Shown here: one piece after another, positions 53,934-63,725 of the stretch | How the letters are laid out: each line of letters starts with the position of its first letter | Numbering within the stretch: position 1 is the first letter of the stretch | Origin: Pseudomaricurvus albidus | Lineage (GTDB): Bacteria > Pseudomonadota > Gammaproteobacteria > Pseudomonadales > Cellvibrionaceae | Direction of reading: 5' to 3' | DNA: 64,000 nt | Assembly: GCF_018863235.1 (NCBI RefSeq) | Contig: NZ_JAHKRS010000001.1 | Span: 310,001 to 374,000, forward strand | Notes under the pieces: generated by a model | What the model saw: only the letters and a program-made list of their open reading frames with translations | Told to the model about the DNA's origin: nothing | Databases searched by the model: none | Made by a program: the position numbers and the translations under genes

Positions 53934-55955
53934 ATGGATTCGATATCCTTCTATCAACGCATGGCAGAATTTGCCCGCTGGAAGCACACCTTCAGCCAAC
54001 AACTGCGCCAGAGTCAGGAGTGGTTCAAAAACCACCAAAGCCAGAGCCAGGCAACTCGCCACTGCCTGCAGAAAGCCCTGAACCTGCTGGATAATGCCAG
54101 CTTTACCGTCGCCTGTGTCGGCGAGTTCTCCCGCGGCAAAACCGAGCTGATCAACGCCCTTCTCTTCACCGAATATAACCAGCGCCTGCTGCCGTCGAAA
54201 CCCGGCCGCACCACCATGTGCCCCACGGAAATCTTCTACACGCCGGGCCGCGAATCCGAGCGCGATAGCGGACCGGGCTACGTCCGCCTGCTGCCCATCG
54301 AAACCCGGCGCACGACCACCAGCCTGAATAACTTCAGGCGCATCCCGAAAAACTGGGTCACCCTGCCTTTTGACATGGCCGATCCTGAATCGGTGGCACG
54401 GGCCATGAGCACCATTTCCCAGGTCAAGCGCGTGCAAGCCAGTGATGCAAGGGCCATGGGCTTTGATCCACAACAGTTGCCCCCCACCAGCGACGGGCTG
54501 CTGGAAATACCCCGCTGGCGGCACGCCCTGATCAATCTCGATCACCCGCTGCTGCGCCACGGACTGCGAATCCTCGACACCCCCGGCCTGAATGCATTGG
54601 GCAATGAGCCGGAACTGACCCTCAGCACCCTGCAACAGGCGGACGCCGTGATCTTTCTGCTGGCGGCGGACTCCGGCTTGAGTTACAGCGACATCACCAT
54701 CTGGCAGGATCATTTGAAAGGCCTGCGCGCGGCCCAGCAACAAAGCAATACCATTGCCCTGCTCAACAAAGTGGATGTGCTGTGGGACAACCTGGACGAA
54801 TCCGCAGACCGGGACATTGAAGAGATCCGCGAACAGACCGCGCGCTCGCTGTCACAACCCTTGGAACAGGTGGTGGCCATTTCCGCCAAGCAGGGGCTGC
54901 TGGCACAGGCCCGAGGTGACGATGCCCTGCTCCAGCGCAGCAACCTGCCACAACTGGAAGCCCTGCTGATCAATCAGCTGCTGCGCAACCAGCAGCAGAT
55001 TGCCGGCCAGCGTATCCTCAGCGATGCCATCCGCATCGTCAAAAGCACTCGCACAAACCTTCAAAAGCAGTTATTCCACTCCGACCGCGAACTGGAAAGC
55101 CTGCAGCAGCAGATACACCGCCCCGCGCAGTTTGACACCCAGGTTCAGGCACTGCGCCAAAACGTACGCAAACTGCATCAGCAATACCATCGCCAGCATC
55201 TGGATCTGCGCACCTACCAGCGCCAAATCGATGAGCACTGCCAGCAACTGCGCGAGCCCTTGACCCCCTTCCAGCTGGAGGGACTGATCGGCACCACCCA
55301 CCAGAAAATGGTGAAAAGCTGGTCGTTTGTGGGGCTCAGCAAGGCCATTGATGAGTTTTTCCAGCAGCTGCGCCAGCGCATGATCCGGGTCGAACAGCAG
55401 GCCAAAGCGGCCAACACCACCCTGCTGACCATCTACGAGCGCTCCAACAATCATTGCTGCAGCCCGGAAGACGCCAGCAGTCATTGCTTTCAGCTGCACA
55501 GTCACCTACAGCGACTGCGTCAACTGGAACAACAGGCCCAGCAGTTCCGTCGCTCGCTGGGCAATATTTTCAACATCAAACAACGGGTGATCGGGCGCTT
55601 TATCAACTCACTGGTGCAGGAAGTCCGGATCATGAACACCGACCTGAATACCGCCATCGACCACTGGAATCGGGAAGCACTGACCCCCATCAGCCACGAA
55701 ACCCACTATCAGAAAAGCCTGCTGGATCAGCAGATGCTGCACATGACCCACCTGAACCAGCAGCACAGCAGCCAGTCATTGCGCTTGCAGTCACTGCGCA
55801 CCATGATCGCTGAACAGGGCAGTGCACTGGTCGAACTGGAACGCATTATCGACATGCAACCCTGCGCCAATGCATCCCTCAATCCCCAGCTGCAGCCTGC
55901 ACCCAATGATTCCCGAACGGCCAGACCTCGGCACTCACTGGCCGGCATCGCCTGA
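53934..55955 (+). CDS. Dynamin-like large GTPase
   Basis: This 673-aa protein has a dynamin-type G domain at about residues 55-280: P-loop GEFSRGKTELINALL, G2 region TTMCPTEIFY, G3 DTPGLNALGNEPEL and G4 LLNKVDVLWDN. The rest is long helical coiled-coil, rich in Gln, Leu and Arg, without a TM helix. Bacterial dynamin-like proteins remodel membranes and some act in phage or damage response. Here it sits in a housekeeping run between yggT and metX and is an insertion relative to P. aeruginosa order. There is no second GTPase gene beside it, unlike paired LeoBC/DynAB systems. Confidence 0.85.
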   Translation: MDSISFYQRMAEFARWKHTFSQQLRQSQEWFKNHQSQSQATRHCLQKALNLLDNASFTVACVGEFSRGKTELINALLFTEYNQRLLPSKPGRTTMCPTEIFYTPGRESERDSGPGYVRLLPIETRRTTTSLNNFRRIPKNWVTLPFDMADPESVARAMSTISQVKRVQASDARAMGFDPQQLPPTSDGLLEIPRWRHALINLDHPLLRHGLRILDTPGLNALGNEPELTLSTLQQADAVIFLLAADSGLSYSDITIWQDHLKGLRAAQQQSNTIALLNKVDVLWDNLDESADRDIEEIREQTARSLSQPLEQVVAISAKQGLLAQARGDDALLQRSNLPQLEALLINQLLRNQQQIAGQRILSDAIRIVKSTRTNLQKQLFHSDRELESLQQQIHRPAQFDTQVQALRQNVRKLHQQYHRQHLDLRTYQRQIDEHCQQLREPLTPFQLEGLIGTTHQKMVKSWSFVGLSKAIDEFFQQLRQRMIRVEQQAKAANTTLLTIYERSNNHCCSPEDASSHCFQLHSHLQRLRQLEQQAQQFRRSLGNIFNIKQRVIGRFINSLVQEVRIMNTDLNTAIDHWNREALTPISHETHYQKSLLDQQMLHMTHLNQQHSSQSLRLQSLRTMIAEQGSALVELERIIDMQPCANASLNPQLQPAPNDSRTARPRHSLAGIA

Positions 55956-55971
55956 CAGCGGGCAGAATTGA

Positions 55972-55990
55972 CCGGACAACTATCGTCCGG
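55972..55990 (+). other. Short hairpin after the dynamin-like gene
   Basis: CCGGAC (55972-55977) and GTCCGG (55985-55990) form a 6-bp stem with a 7-nt loop. It lies 17 bp after the stop codon and has no T-run, so it is weak as a terminator. Confidence 0.4.
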
Positions 55991-56123
55991 CGCCATTCGG
56001 GTATATGCTATCGGGCTTTTACCCGCGCCCTATCACGGTCTCTCTAACCCAACTCCAGCCCTTGCAGACAGGCTGGGGCGACCTTAGACTTGCGCGCCAA
56101 CCCCCAAGGAACCCAGAGACACA

Positions 56124-57272
56124 ATGCCCGCACCCTTTGCCAACGATTCTGTCGGTTTGGTCACACCGCAAACCCTGCATTTTGATCAGCCTCTGGAGCT
56201 GGCCAGTGGCCGCACGCTCGACGCCTACGATCTGGTGATTGAGACCTATGGCGAACTGAATGCGCAAAAATCCAATGCGGTACTGATCTGTCACGCCCTG
56301 TCCGGACATCATCACGCCGCCGGTTACCACAGCGAAGATGATCGCAAGCCCGGCTGGTGGGACAACTACATTGGCCCCGGCAAACCCATTGATACCAATC
56401 GCTTCTTTGTTGTCGCACTCAACAATCTGGGTGGCTGCCACGGCTCAACCGGCCCGCGATCCATCAATCCACAGACCGGCCAGCCCTGGGGCAAGGATTT
56501 CCCCCATTTGCGGGTGCGCGACTGGGTTCACTCCCAGGCTCGTCTGGCCGACAGGCTGGGCATTGAGCAGTGGGCGGCGATTGTCGGCGGCAGTCTTGGC
56601 GGCATGCAGGCCATGCGCTGGGCTCTGGAATACCCGGATCGCGTGCGTCACTGCGTGGTGATTGCCTCAGCCATGAACCTGACCACCCAGAACATTGCCT
56701 TCAACGAAACTGCCCGTCAGGCGATCATGTCCGATCCCAAGTACCACGAAGGGAATTATCAGGTGCACGACACCTACCCCAAGGACGGTCTGGCGGTAGC
56801 GCGGATGATTGGCCACATCACCTATCTGTCGGACGATGGCATGGGGCAGAAATTTGGCCGCGAGATTCGCTCGGGCAGCTTTCAGCAGGGACAGGATGAA
56901 CCGGTAGAATTCCAGATTGAGAGCTATCTGCGCTATCAGGGCGATGCTTTTTCGAGCTCGTTCGACGCAAATACCTACATTTTAATGACAAAAGCCCTGG
57001 ATTACTTCGATCTTGCCCGTGAATACAATGACGACCCGGTCGAGGCTTTCAGTCACGCCAAGTGCCGCTTTCTGGTGGTGTCCTTCACCTCCGACTGGCG
57101 TTTTGCCCCCGAGCGCTCGCGAGAAATCGTCGATGCTCTGATTGGCGCCGACAAGGCCGTCAGCTACGCAGAGGTGGAATCCGACTACGGACACGATGCC
57201 TTCTTGCTGCCTATCGATCGCTACTATCGTCTGTTTACCGAATACATGAAGGGAGTAAGTACTCACGTATGA
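56124..57272 (+). CDS. metX: Homoserine O-acyltransferase (acetyl/succinyl)
   Basis: MetX activates homoserine at the start of methionine synthesis. The 382-aa alpha/beta-hydrolase has the oxyanion [14 protein letters not shown], nucleophile Ser in [13 protein letters not shown], Asp in [15 protein letters not shown] and His in [10 protein letters not shown]. Whether it uses acetyl- or succinyl-CoA is not settled by motif reading. The metW ATG overlaps its stop as ATGA, coupling the two. Confidence 0.95.
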   Translation: MPAPFANDSVGLVTPQTLHFDQPLELASGRTLDAYDLVIETYGELNAQKSNAVLICHALSGHHHAAGYHSEDDRKPGWWDNYIGPGKPIDTNRFFVVALNNLGGCHGSTGPRSINPQTGQPWGKDFPHLRVRDWVHSQARLADRLGIEQWAAIVGGSLGGMQAMRWALEYPDRVRHCVVIASAMNLTTQNIAFNETARQAIMSDPKYHEGNYQVHDTYPKDGLAVARMIGHITYLSDDGMGQKFGREIRSGSFQQGQDEPVEFQIESYLRYQGDAFSSSFDANTYILMTKALDYFDLAREYNDDPVEAFSHAKCRFLVVSFTSDWRFAPERSREIVDALIGADKAVSYAEVESDYGHDAFLLPIDRYYRLFTEYMKGVSTHV

Positions 57273-57904
57273 GCCCATCAACAAGCACCGGCGGCATAAC
57301 CGACCCACTGCGTATTGACCTGGACGTCATCCAGGCCTGGATTCAACCCAACAGTCGGGTACTGGATTTGGGCTGCGGTGACGGCACTCTGCTGCAAAAC
57401 CTGCGCGACACCAAACAGGTGACCGGTTACGGCCTGGAAATCGATCCCGAACAGATCACTACCTGCATCAGCAAAGGCCTGAATGTGGTCGAGCAGAACC
57501 TGGATCGCGGCCTGGCCAACTTTGCCGATCACAGTTTTGACAGTGTGGTCATGACCCAGGCTCTGCAGACCATGCACGCGCCCCACAAGGTATTGGAAGA
57601 AATGTTGCGAGTAGGGAAGGAGTGTATCGTCACCTTCCCCAATTTCGGTCACTGGAAAGCCCGCTGGCACCTGTTCAGCAACGGCCGCATGCCGGTTTCC
57701 GACCTGCTGCCGTACCAGTGGTATGACACCCCCAATATCCACTTTTGCACCTTCCGGGACTTTGAGTTCCTGTGCCGCGAACTGGATATCGACATCCTCA
57801 AGCGCCAGGTGGTCGCCGAGCGTCGCTTCAGCCGACTGCTGAAAGACCTACGCCCCAATCTGTTCGGTGAAACCGCCATCTATCACCTGCGCAAACATCG
57901 CTAG
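57269..57904 (+). CDS. metW: Methionine biosynthesis protein MetW
   Basis: This 211-aa protein has a class I methyltransferase-like fold with [16 protein letters not shown] and the family-specific [20 protein letters not shown] and [20 protein letters not shown]. MetW supports MetX activity in organisms without MetA. The ATG at 57269 overlaps the metX TGA. A more upstream in-frame start at 57062 lies inside metX. Confidence 0.96.
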   Translation: MSPSTSTGGITDPLRIDLDVIQAWIQPNSRVLDLGCGDGTLLQNLRDTKQVTGYGLEIDPEQITTCISKGLNVVEQNLDRGLANFADHSFDSVVMTQALQTMHAPHKVLEEMLRVGKECIVTFPNFGHWKARWHLFSNGRMPVSDLLPYQWYDTPNIHFCTFRDFEFLCRELDIDILKRQVVAERRFSRLLKDLRPNLFGETAIYHLRKHR

Positions 57905-58043
57905 CGCCGCAATGGCGCCCAAGTCATTTGGGACGCCATTTCTCAACCCGCAAGCTAAACTAAGACAACGAACCCGCAGCGCTGCACCGGGCAGCGCCAG
58001 CTCTGGCGAGAGCATCCGGCCAGACAGACTCAGGAGACACATT

Positions 58044-58541
58044 ATGATTGATCCATCTCACGCCCACCGAGCCCCCATGCCATCGAACACTTCAAACACC
58101 CCCTGGCTGACCCGCCTCGGCCTGCTGCTGTGTCTGCTGTTCGGCAGCCAGTTCTCCAGTGCCGATTCCCAGTTCACCACCTTTGGGGACTACAGCGTGC
58201 TGCACACGGTGTTTAACAGCACGTTTTTACAGCCGGAAGTGGCCACCGCCTACAATCTCACCCGCGGCAAAGGTCAGTCGCTGCTCAATGTCGCGCTTAT
58301 CAAAAGCACCGATGGCGGCAACAGCAAAGGTCTGCCCGCCAAGGTCAGCGGCTCCATCACCAACCTGATGCAACAACAGAGAACACTCGAGTTTATTGAG
58401 ATCAAAGAGCAGGATGCGGTCTATTATCTGGCCCCCATTCGCGTCAGTAACAACGACGAAGTAGTGCATTTCAAGATTGAAGTCACCCACGACGGCAACA
58501 CCTACCCGGTGACCTTCAGCAAGAAACTATACAAAGACTAA
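58044..58541 (+). CDS. DUF4426 secreted protein
   Basis: This 165-aa protein has a signal peptide (LTRLGLLLCLLFGSQFSSA) and a beta-rich mature part: FTTFGDYSVLHTVFNSTFL, AYNLTRGKGQSLLNVAL, and VVHFKIEVTHDGNTYPVTFS. The same family sits at this place (between metW and rdgB) in P. aeruginosa. Its function is unknown. GGAG lies 7 nt before the ATG at 58044. Confidence 0.85.
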   Translation: MIDPSHAHRAPMPSNTSNTPWLTRLGLLLCLLFGSQFSSADSQFTTFGDYSVLHTVFNSTFLQPEVATAYNLTRGKGQSLLNVALIKSTDGGNSKGLPAKVSGSITNLMQQQRTLEFIEIKEQDAVYYLAPIRVSNNDEVVHFKIEVTHDGNTYPVTFSKKLYKD

Positions 58542-58572
58542 CCCCGCGAAAAGAGCAGAGTAACCAAACGCT

Positions 58573-59196
58573 ATGACGGACAAAACTCCACGCGCCCGAC
58601 GCATCGTGCTGGCCAGCGGCAATGCCGGCAAACTGAAAGAATTCCAGTCTCTGCTGGGGGACGCCGGCTTTGAGGTGATTCCACAGTCCGAATTCAACGT
58701 CAGCGATGCCGAAGAGACCGGCCTGAGCTTTGTCGAAAACGCCATTCTTAAAGCCCGTCACGCCTGTCGCGCCACGGGCTTGCCGGCACTGGCCGACGAC
58801 TCGGGCCTGGAAGTGGACGCCTTGCTGGGCAAGCCGGGAATCTACTCCTCCCGATTCGCCGGCGAGGATGGCCCGGACAAAGACAGCGCCAACAATCAGA
58901 AGCTGCTGAACAGCTTGCAAGGACTGGCGCAGGCGGAACGCAGCGCGCGCTTTCAGTGCGTGCTGGTGTATATGCGTCACGCCGAAGATCCGACACCGCT
59001 GATTTGCCAGGGCAGTTGGGAAGGGCAGATACTGCACAAGATCAGCGGCGAGGGCGGCTTTGGCTACGACCCGTTATTTTATGTCCCCGAGCACGATTGC
59101 AGCGCAGCGGAACTCAGCAAATCCGAGAAGAACGCAATCAGCCATCGCGGCAAAGCCATGCAGCAGCTGTTGAGCCAGCTCGAACGGTTACTCTGA
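58573..59196 (+). CDS. rdgB: RdgB/HAM1 non-canonical purine NTP pyrophosphatase
   Basis: RdgB clears dITP, XTP and dHAPTP to keep them out of DNA. The 207-aa protein starts RRIVLASGNAGKLKEFQSLL, then LPALADDSGLEVDALLGKPG and ISGEGGFGYDPLFYVPEH, all family hallmarks. The stop lies 4 bp before hemW. Confidence 0.97.
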   Translation: MTDKTPRARRIVLASGNAGKLKEFQSLLGDAGFEVIPQSEFNVSDAEETGLSFVENAILKARHACRATGLPALADDSGLEVDALLGKPGIYSSRFAGEDGPDKDSANNQKLLNSLQGLAQAERSARFQCVLVYMRHAEDPTPLICQGSWEGQILHKISGEGGFGYDPLFYVPEHDCSAAELSKSEKNAISHRGKAMQQLLSQLERLL

Positions 59197-59200
59197 GGCC

Positions 59201-60352
59201 ATGCTGACACTGCCACCACTGTCCCTCTACCTGCATATTCCCTGGTGCGTTCGCAAGTGCCCCTATTGCGACTTCAATTCGCACAAGGCCAGCGGCGAAC
59301 TGCCCGAGGCGGCCTATGTCGACGCCGTTCTGAAAGATCTGGAGCAGAGTCTGTCGCTGGTTCAGGGCAGGGCGCTGCACAGCATTTTTATTGGCGGAGG
59401 CACCCCCAGCCTGTTCAGTCCATCCGCGATTGACCAGATGCTGAGCGCCGCCGAAAAACAGATCGGTTTTGTCGACGATATCGAAATCACCATGGAAGCC
59501 AATCCCGGCACCTTTGAACAGGAAAAATTTCGCGGCTTTCGCTCGGCGGGCATCAACCGGCTGTCTATTGGAATCCAGAGCTTTTCCGATCTGCACCTGC
59601 AGCAGCTGGGCCGAATTCACGGAGCCAAAGAAGCCCTGTCGGCGGTGGACATGGCGCGGGCAGCGGGCTTCGACAACCTCAATCTGGATTTGATGCACGG
59701 CCTGCCATCACAAACACCCGCAGACGGCGAACAGGATTTGCGCACGGCCATCGGTCTGGAGCCTGAACACATCTCCTGGTATCAGCTCACCATTGAGCCG
59801 AATACCGAATTCTACAGCCGTCCACCGACACTGCCAGTGGACGATGCCCTGGCAGACATCCAGCAGGCCGGCGAACAGCTTCTGGATGATCACGGCTACC
59901 GCCAGTACGAAGTCTCGGCCTATGCCCGCCCCGGACGCCAGTCCCGCCACAACCTGAACTACTGGCAGTTCGGTGACTATCTGGCACTGGGTGCCGGCGC
60001 TCACGGAAAGATTACCCAGCCCGGGCAAAACCGCATTGTGAGGATGAACAAAACCCGGTTGCCGGAACACTACCTGAACCCGGACAAAGCCTTTACCGCG
60101 GCACAGCAGGCCATCGCCGATGAGGATCTGCCCCTGGAATTCATGATGAATGCCCTGCGACTGACAGAGGGAGTGGAGCGGCCACTGTTTGCCGAGCGCA
60201 CCGGCTTGCCACTGCATACCCTCGATGACCGGCTGCACAATCTGATTCAAAGACAGCTGCTGACCGACAGCGACCAGCGCTTATCCACGACACCGCTGGG
60301 TCAGCGCTACCTGAATCAGGTACTGGCAGAATTTATGGAGGACGAGGCCTGA
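59201..60352 (+). CDS. hemW: Radical SAM heme chaperone HemW
   Basis: This 383-aa radical SAM protein has the HemW-type cluster motif HIPWCVRKCPYCDFNSH (CX3CX2C), IFIGGGTPSLFS, RLSIGIQSFSDLHLQQLGR and NLDLMHGLPSQT. It binds heme and may transfer it to respiratory proteins. It is the last gene of the proC-to-hemW run shared with P. aeruginosa. Confidence 0.96.
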   Translation: MLTLPPLSLYLHIPWCVRKCPYCDFNSHKASGELPEAAYVDAVLKDLEQSLSLVQGRALHSIFIGGGTPSLFSPSAIDQMLSAAEKQIGFVDDIEITMEANPGTFEQEKFRGFRSAGINRLSIGIQSFSDLHLQQLGRIHGAKEALSAVDMARAAGFDNLNLDLMHGLPSQTPADGEQDLRTAIGLEPEHISWYQLTIEPNTEFYSRPPTLPVDDALADIQQAGEQLLDDHGYRQYEVSAYARPGRQSRHNLNYWQFGDYLALGAGAHGKITQPGQNRIVRMNKTRLPEHYLNPDKAFTAAQQAIADEDLPLEFMMNALRLTEGVERPLFAERTGLPLHTLDDRLHNLIQRQLLTDSDQRLSTTPLGQRYLNQVLAEFMEDEA

Positions 60353-60539
60353 GTGCCGATAACCAGCAAAGAGCGCCAAACTTGTATCTTTTAATCACTC
60401 CAGGCGGGCAAAATTCCAGTAAGGACGGATACAACAATACGCGCCATTGCTACACTGACTCTGAAAAGTACTCACCCACAGGCGATTGCAAACAATACAT
60501 AACACTGTACGACGAGTATTAGGTACACTCCGGACTGCC

Positions 60540-63032
60540 ATGTCTAAATTGAGAGATTACCGACACCGCAACCCGATCGCGACCAGACTGATGGCGCTGA
60601 TCCTGTTGACCAGCACCTTGTTTGCAATAGGCGGCACCCTGTTGCAACTCTATTACAGTTACCACGACGATGTTTCCGAATTGCGCAAGCGCCTCGATCA
60701 GGTGCGCATCAGCACCTTGCCCAGCATCACCAAAAGCCTCTGGAGCTTTGACGAAGAACAACTGAACGTTCAGATACACAGCGTGCTGGAAGTGGAAGAC
60801 GTGGTGCAGGTTACCGTCGTCTGGAAAGACTGGAACAATCAGGAACAGGCCATGGTCGCCAGTGCACTGGACATGGAACTGGGCATTGAAGAGGTTGACC
60901 GGGTCACGCAGGACGTACTGGTCAAGGAATACCCTCTCATTTACACCCCCAGCGCCAGCGGACCGGTTAACAGCATCGCCAAAAGTGGCAACAGCAACAA
61001 CGGCTCAGGAAATCCGACCGCCGATGAGGATGCCCAACAAACCCTCGGCACCCTGATTGTCACCGCCAGTCTCGAGCGGGTAAACCAGAAGCTCTGGCAG
61101 CGTGCCGGTTATATTGGTCTGGTTCAGGCAAGCACCACCCTGATTGTGTGTCTGTTCATTCTATTGCTGGTGCGCGCACTGCTCACTCATCACATGGATA
61201 CCATTGCTTCCTACGCCCGCCAACTGAGTCTGGAAAATCTCGGTGTCGGCCTCCGTCTGAAACGCAAAAAGCCCATCGACAGTCCGCCCGACGAACTCGA
61301 CAATGTGGTCTCGGCCATCAACCAGATGCGCGAATCCCTGCTGGAGGATATTGAAAAACGCCGCACGGTTGAAACCGCATTGATGGCTGCCAAAGAGGAA
61401 AAGCTGCTAAGTCGCCGCGAACAGGCCGCTGCCGAACAGGCCAACAAAGCCAAGAGCCAGTTCCTCGCGACCATGAGTCACGAAATCCGCACCCCCATGA
61501 ACGGTGTCATCGGTATGGTGGAACTGCTGCGCGACACCCCGCTGAACGACAACCAGAAACACTATCTGGAAGTGATTCACCGCTCCGGCGAAACCCTGCT
61601 GACCATCATCAATGACATCCTCGATTACTCGAAAATTGAAGCTGGCAAGCTCGAGCTGGAAGCGGTCTCGTTTAATCTGGAAGAACTGATTGAGGACTGC
61701 ATTCAACTGTTCGGCGCTACCGCCAACAAACGCGGCATCGAACTGGTGGGCAGCGTCACCCCCACCACGCCGATACACATTCTCGGTGATCCCACCCGCC
61801 TGCGTCAGGTTCTGATTAACCTGATTGGCAACGCCTTTAAATTCACCAGTGAAGGTTGTATCTGCGTCAAAGCCCAGCGCGTTGCAGAATCCGATCTGGA
61901 TCACCCCATGATCCGCTTCTCCATCACTGACAGCGGCATCGGCATTCCCAGCGAAACCCAGGAAAAACTGTTTCGGTCCTTCAGCCAGGCCGACAGCTCA
62001 ACCACTCGCAAATACGGCGGCACGGGTCTGGGACTGGCCATCTGCAAGCGTCTGGCAGAACTGATGGGCGGAGAAGTGGGCGTCGACAGTATTGAAGGGG
62101 AGGGTTCAACCTTCTGGTTTACGGCTCAGTTTGATCTGGCCGACATGCCGCTTGGCCGCTCGCGAGTGGTACCGTCACTGGCGGGCAAGCACCTGCTGAT
62201 CGTTGAAGACAATCTGGCGCTGTGCGAGGTGCTGTCCTACCACGGGCAGAGCTGGGGTATGCACGTGGTCACCGCCCACACCGCCGAAGAGTGCCTGAAG
62301 ATCATCAGCAACCGCCGCGCCAGCGGTCAGCCCGACTTCAATTTCATCTCCCTCGACTATCGTCTCAGCGACCTGGACGGTATCGAGCTGGCAGCGAGCC
62401 TGCTCAAACGTCACCCTGATTATCCGGCGCACCTGTTCCTGCTGACGGCATCTGACAATCAGTTTAATCACGATGTTCTGGCAGAAAGACACATTAAAAA
62501 GGTGCTGCGTAAACCGGTTTCACCGAAAAAACTGCGCGATCTGATGGCCGACCAGCTGGGTCACGGCCAGCACCTCACCGCGCTAGAACCACAATCCGCC
62601 ACCTCCGCCAACTTCTCCAACCTACGGGTACTGGTAGCGGAAGATAACGCCGTCAACCGCCTGGTGATCAAAGGCCTGCTGGGCAAATTGAAGATCGAGC
62701 CAACGATGGTTGAAAACGGACGTGAAGCCTGGGAGCTGTGTACACATTCGGAAAAGCCTTTCGACCTTATTCTGATGGACTGTGAAATGCCCGAAATGGA
62801 CGGCTTTGAAGCCACCCGCCGGATTCGCACCCACGAACAGGATCACGGTCTGGCAGCAACCCCCATTGTTGCACTGACCGCACACGCCATGGAGGAGCAC
62901 AAGGAACTGGTCTTCGCCAGCGGGATGAACTACTTCCTCAGCAAGCCCATCACCCACGAGGAACTGAGTATCGCCTTCGAAAAACTGGGGCTGTCCAAAT
63001 CCGCCGAGCAGGCAACCTCTACCTACAACTAG
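60540..63032 (+). CDS. Hybrid sensor histidine kinase with two receiver domains
   Basis: This 830-aa protein has TM1 at about residues 15-38, a ~145-residue periplasmic sensory region, TM2 at about 187-210, a HAMP/coiled-coil linker, HisKA with His314 ([18 protein letters not shown]), HATPase_c ([18 protein letters not shown]), receiver 1 with Asp606 ([11 protein letters not shown]) and receiver 2 with Asp747 ([19 protein letters not shown]). No HPt domain is fused, so the phosphate must pass to a separate protein. The ATG at 60540 is used. A TTG at 60486 is in frame and would add 18 residues. There is no neighbouring regulator gene, so its output is unknown. Confidence 0.88.
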   Translation: MSKLRDYRHRNPIATRLMALILLTSTLFAIGGTLLQLYYSYHDDVSELRKRLDQVRISTLPSITKSLWSFDEEQLNVQIHSVLEVEDVVQVTVVWKDWNNQEQAMVASALDMELGIEEVDRVTQDVLVKEYPLIYTPSASGPVNSIAKSGNSNNGSGNPTADEDAQQTLGTLIVTASLERVNQKLWQRAGYIGLVQASTTLIVCLFILLLVRALLTHHMDTIASYARQLSLENLGVGLRLKRKKPIDSPPDELDNVVSAINQMRESLLEDIEKRRTVETALMAAKEEKLLSRREQAAAEQANKAKSQFLATMSHEIRTPMNGVIGMVELLRDTPLNDNQKHYLEVIHRSGETLLTIINDILDYSKIEAGKLELEAVSFNLEELIEDCIQLFGATANKRGIELVGSVTPTTPIHILGDPTRLRQVLINLIGNAFKFTSEGCICVKAQRVAESDLDHPMIRFSITDSGIGIPSETQEKLFRSFSQADSSTTRKYGGTGLGLAICKRLAELMGGEVGVDSIEGEGSTFWFTAQFDLADMPLGRSRVVPSLAGKHLLIVEDNLALCEVLSYHGQSWGMHVVTAHTAEECLKIISNRRASGQPDFNFISLDYRLSDLDGIELAASLLKRHPDYPAHLFLLTASDNQFNHDVLAERHIKKVLRKPVSPKKLRDLMADQLGHGQHLTALEPQSATSANFSNLRVLVAEDNAVNRLVIKGLLGKLKIEPTMVENGREAWELCTHSEKPFDLILMDCEMPEMDGFEATRRIRTHEQDHGLAATPIVALTAHAMEEHKELVFASGMNYFLSKPITHEELSIAFEKLGLSKSAEQATSTYN

Positions 63033-63127
63033 AGGATTCCGCCGTCCTCCCAGACCCCTCAACTAAGCCCCACTGGCACCAATAACCCTTTATTTGCACG
63101 AAAACACCCCCCAATCTCTTTCCGAGC

Positions 63128-63156
63128 TTGAGTGTTGAAGCCTCAGTTATTATCAT
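63128..63156 (+). promoter_or_regulatory. Candidate sigma-70 promoter of trxA
   Basis: TTGAGT (63128-63133) and TATCAT (63151-63156) are 17 bp apart, about 70 bp before the trxA ATG. Both boxes match the consensus only in part. Confidence 0.4.
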
Positions 63157-63226
63157 CCGTGGTCTTTATTTCGTGATTATCTGCTTTTCGGGCAGACTCG
63201 CAACCGTCACTCTCAGGAGAAGCATT

Positions 63227-63553
63227 ATGAGTAACAGCATCGTTCACGTAACAGATGCCAGCTTTGAGGCCGAAGTCCTTAACGCAGAAGGTCCGGTATT
63301 GGTGGATTTCTGGGCAGAATGGTGTGGCCCATGCAAAATGATTGCCCCCGTACTGGATGAACTGTCCGGCGAATACGACGGTAAAATCAAAATCTGCAAA
63401 ATGGACGTTGATGCCAACCAGGGCACTCCTGGCAAATTCAACATCCGCGGTATTCCTACCCTGATCATTTTCAAAGGCGGCAACGCCGAAGCTACCAAGG
63501 TAGGTGCTCTGTCCAAAGCCCAGCTGGTTGAGTTCATCGACAGCAGCCTGTAA
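63227..63553 (+). CDS. trxA: Thioredoxin 1
   Basis: This 108-aa thioredoxin has the full active site [20 protein letters not shown], the cis-Pro loop [12 protein letters not shown] and the normal length. It reduces cytoplasmic disulfides. The ATG at 63227 has AGGAG 7 nt upstream. The frame from 63128 adds 33 residues not found in thioredoxin. A terminator follows, and rho commonly follows trxA in related bacteria. Confidence 0.98.
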   Translation: MSNSIVHVTDASFEAEVLNAEGPVLVDFWAEWCGPCKMIAPVLDELSGEYDGKIKICKMDVDANQGTPGKFNIRGIPTLIIFKGGNAEATKVGALSKAQLVEFIDSSL

Positions 63554-63561
63554 GACAGATT

Positions 63562-63607
63562 CCCTGCCCTGAGAGCCGCCGTTTGATCGGCGCTTTTCAG
63601 GGCAGGG
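63562..63607 (+). terminator. Nested terminator after trxA
   Basis: An inner hairpin (CGCCG, loop TTTGAT, CGGCG at 63577-63592) ends in CTTTT. It is nested in an 11-bp perfect inverted repeat (63562-63572 with 63597-63607). The inner stem plus T-run looks like an intrinsic terminator. Confidence 0.7.
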
Positions 63608-63696
63608 AAGCGACCAGGGCCCGCAGCATCCCCATAGCAATTTGTACTTCGTGTCACACGGATACAGAAAAAAGTGCTTCAACTGCTGTTTTAATT

Positions 63697-63725
63697 TTGC
63701 ACAGCTTGATTTTTCTCGCTATACT
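63697..63725 (+). promoter_or_regulatory. Strong sigma-70 promoter before the window's right edge
   Basis: TTGCAC (63697-63702) and TATACT (63720-63725) are separated by exactly 17 bp, with an A/T-rich spacer. Transcription would begin near 63732 and run rightwards through the last 270 bp of the window without meeting a gene, so the gene it serves (probably rho) lies beyond the edge. Confidence 0.7.

Noticed and set aside
53616-54743. 375-codon minus-strand frame over the dynamin-like gene
   Set aside because: The plus strand has intact GTPase motifs. The minus frame has none.
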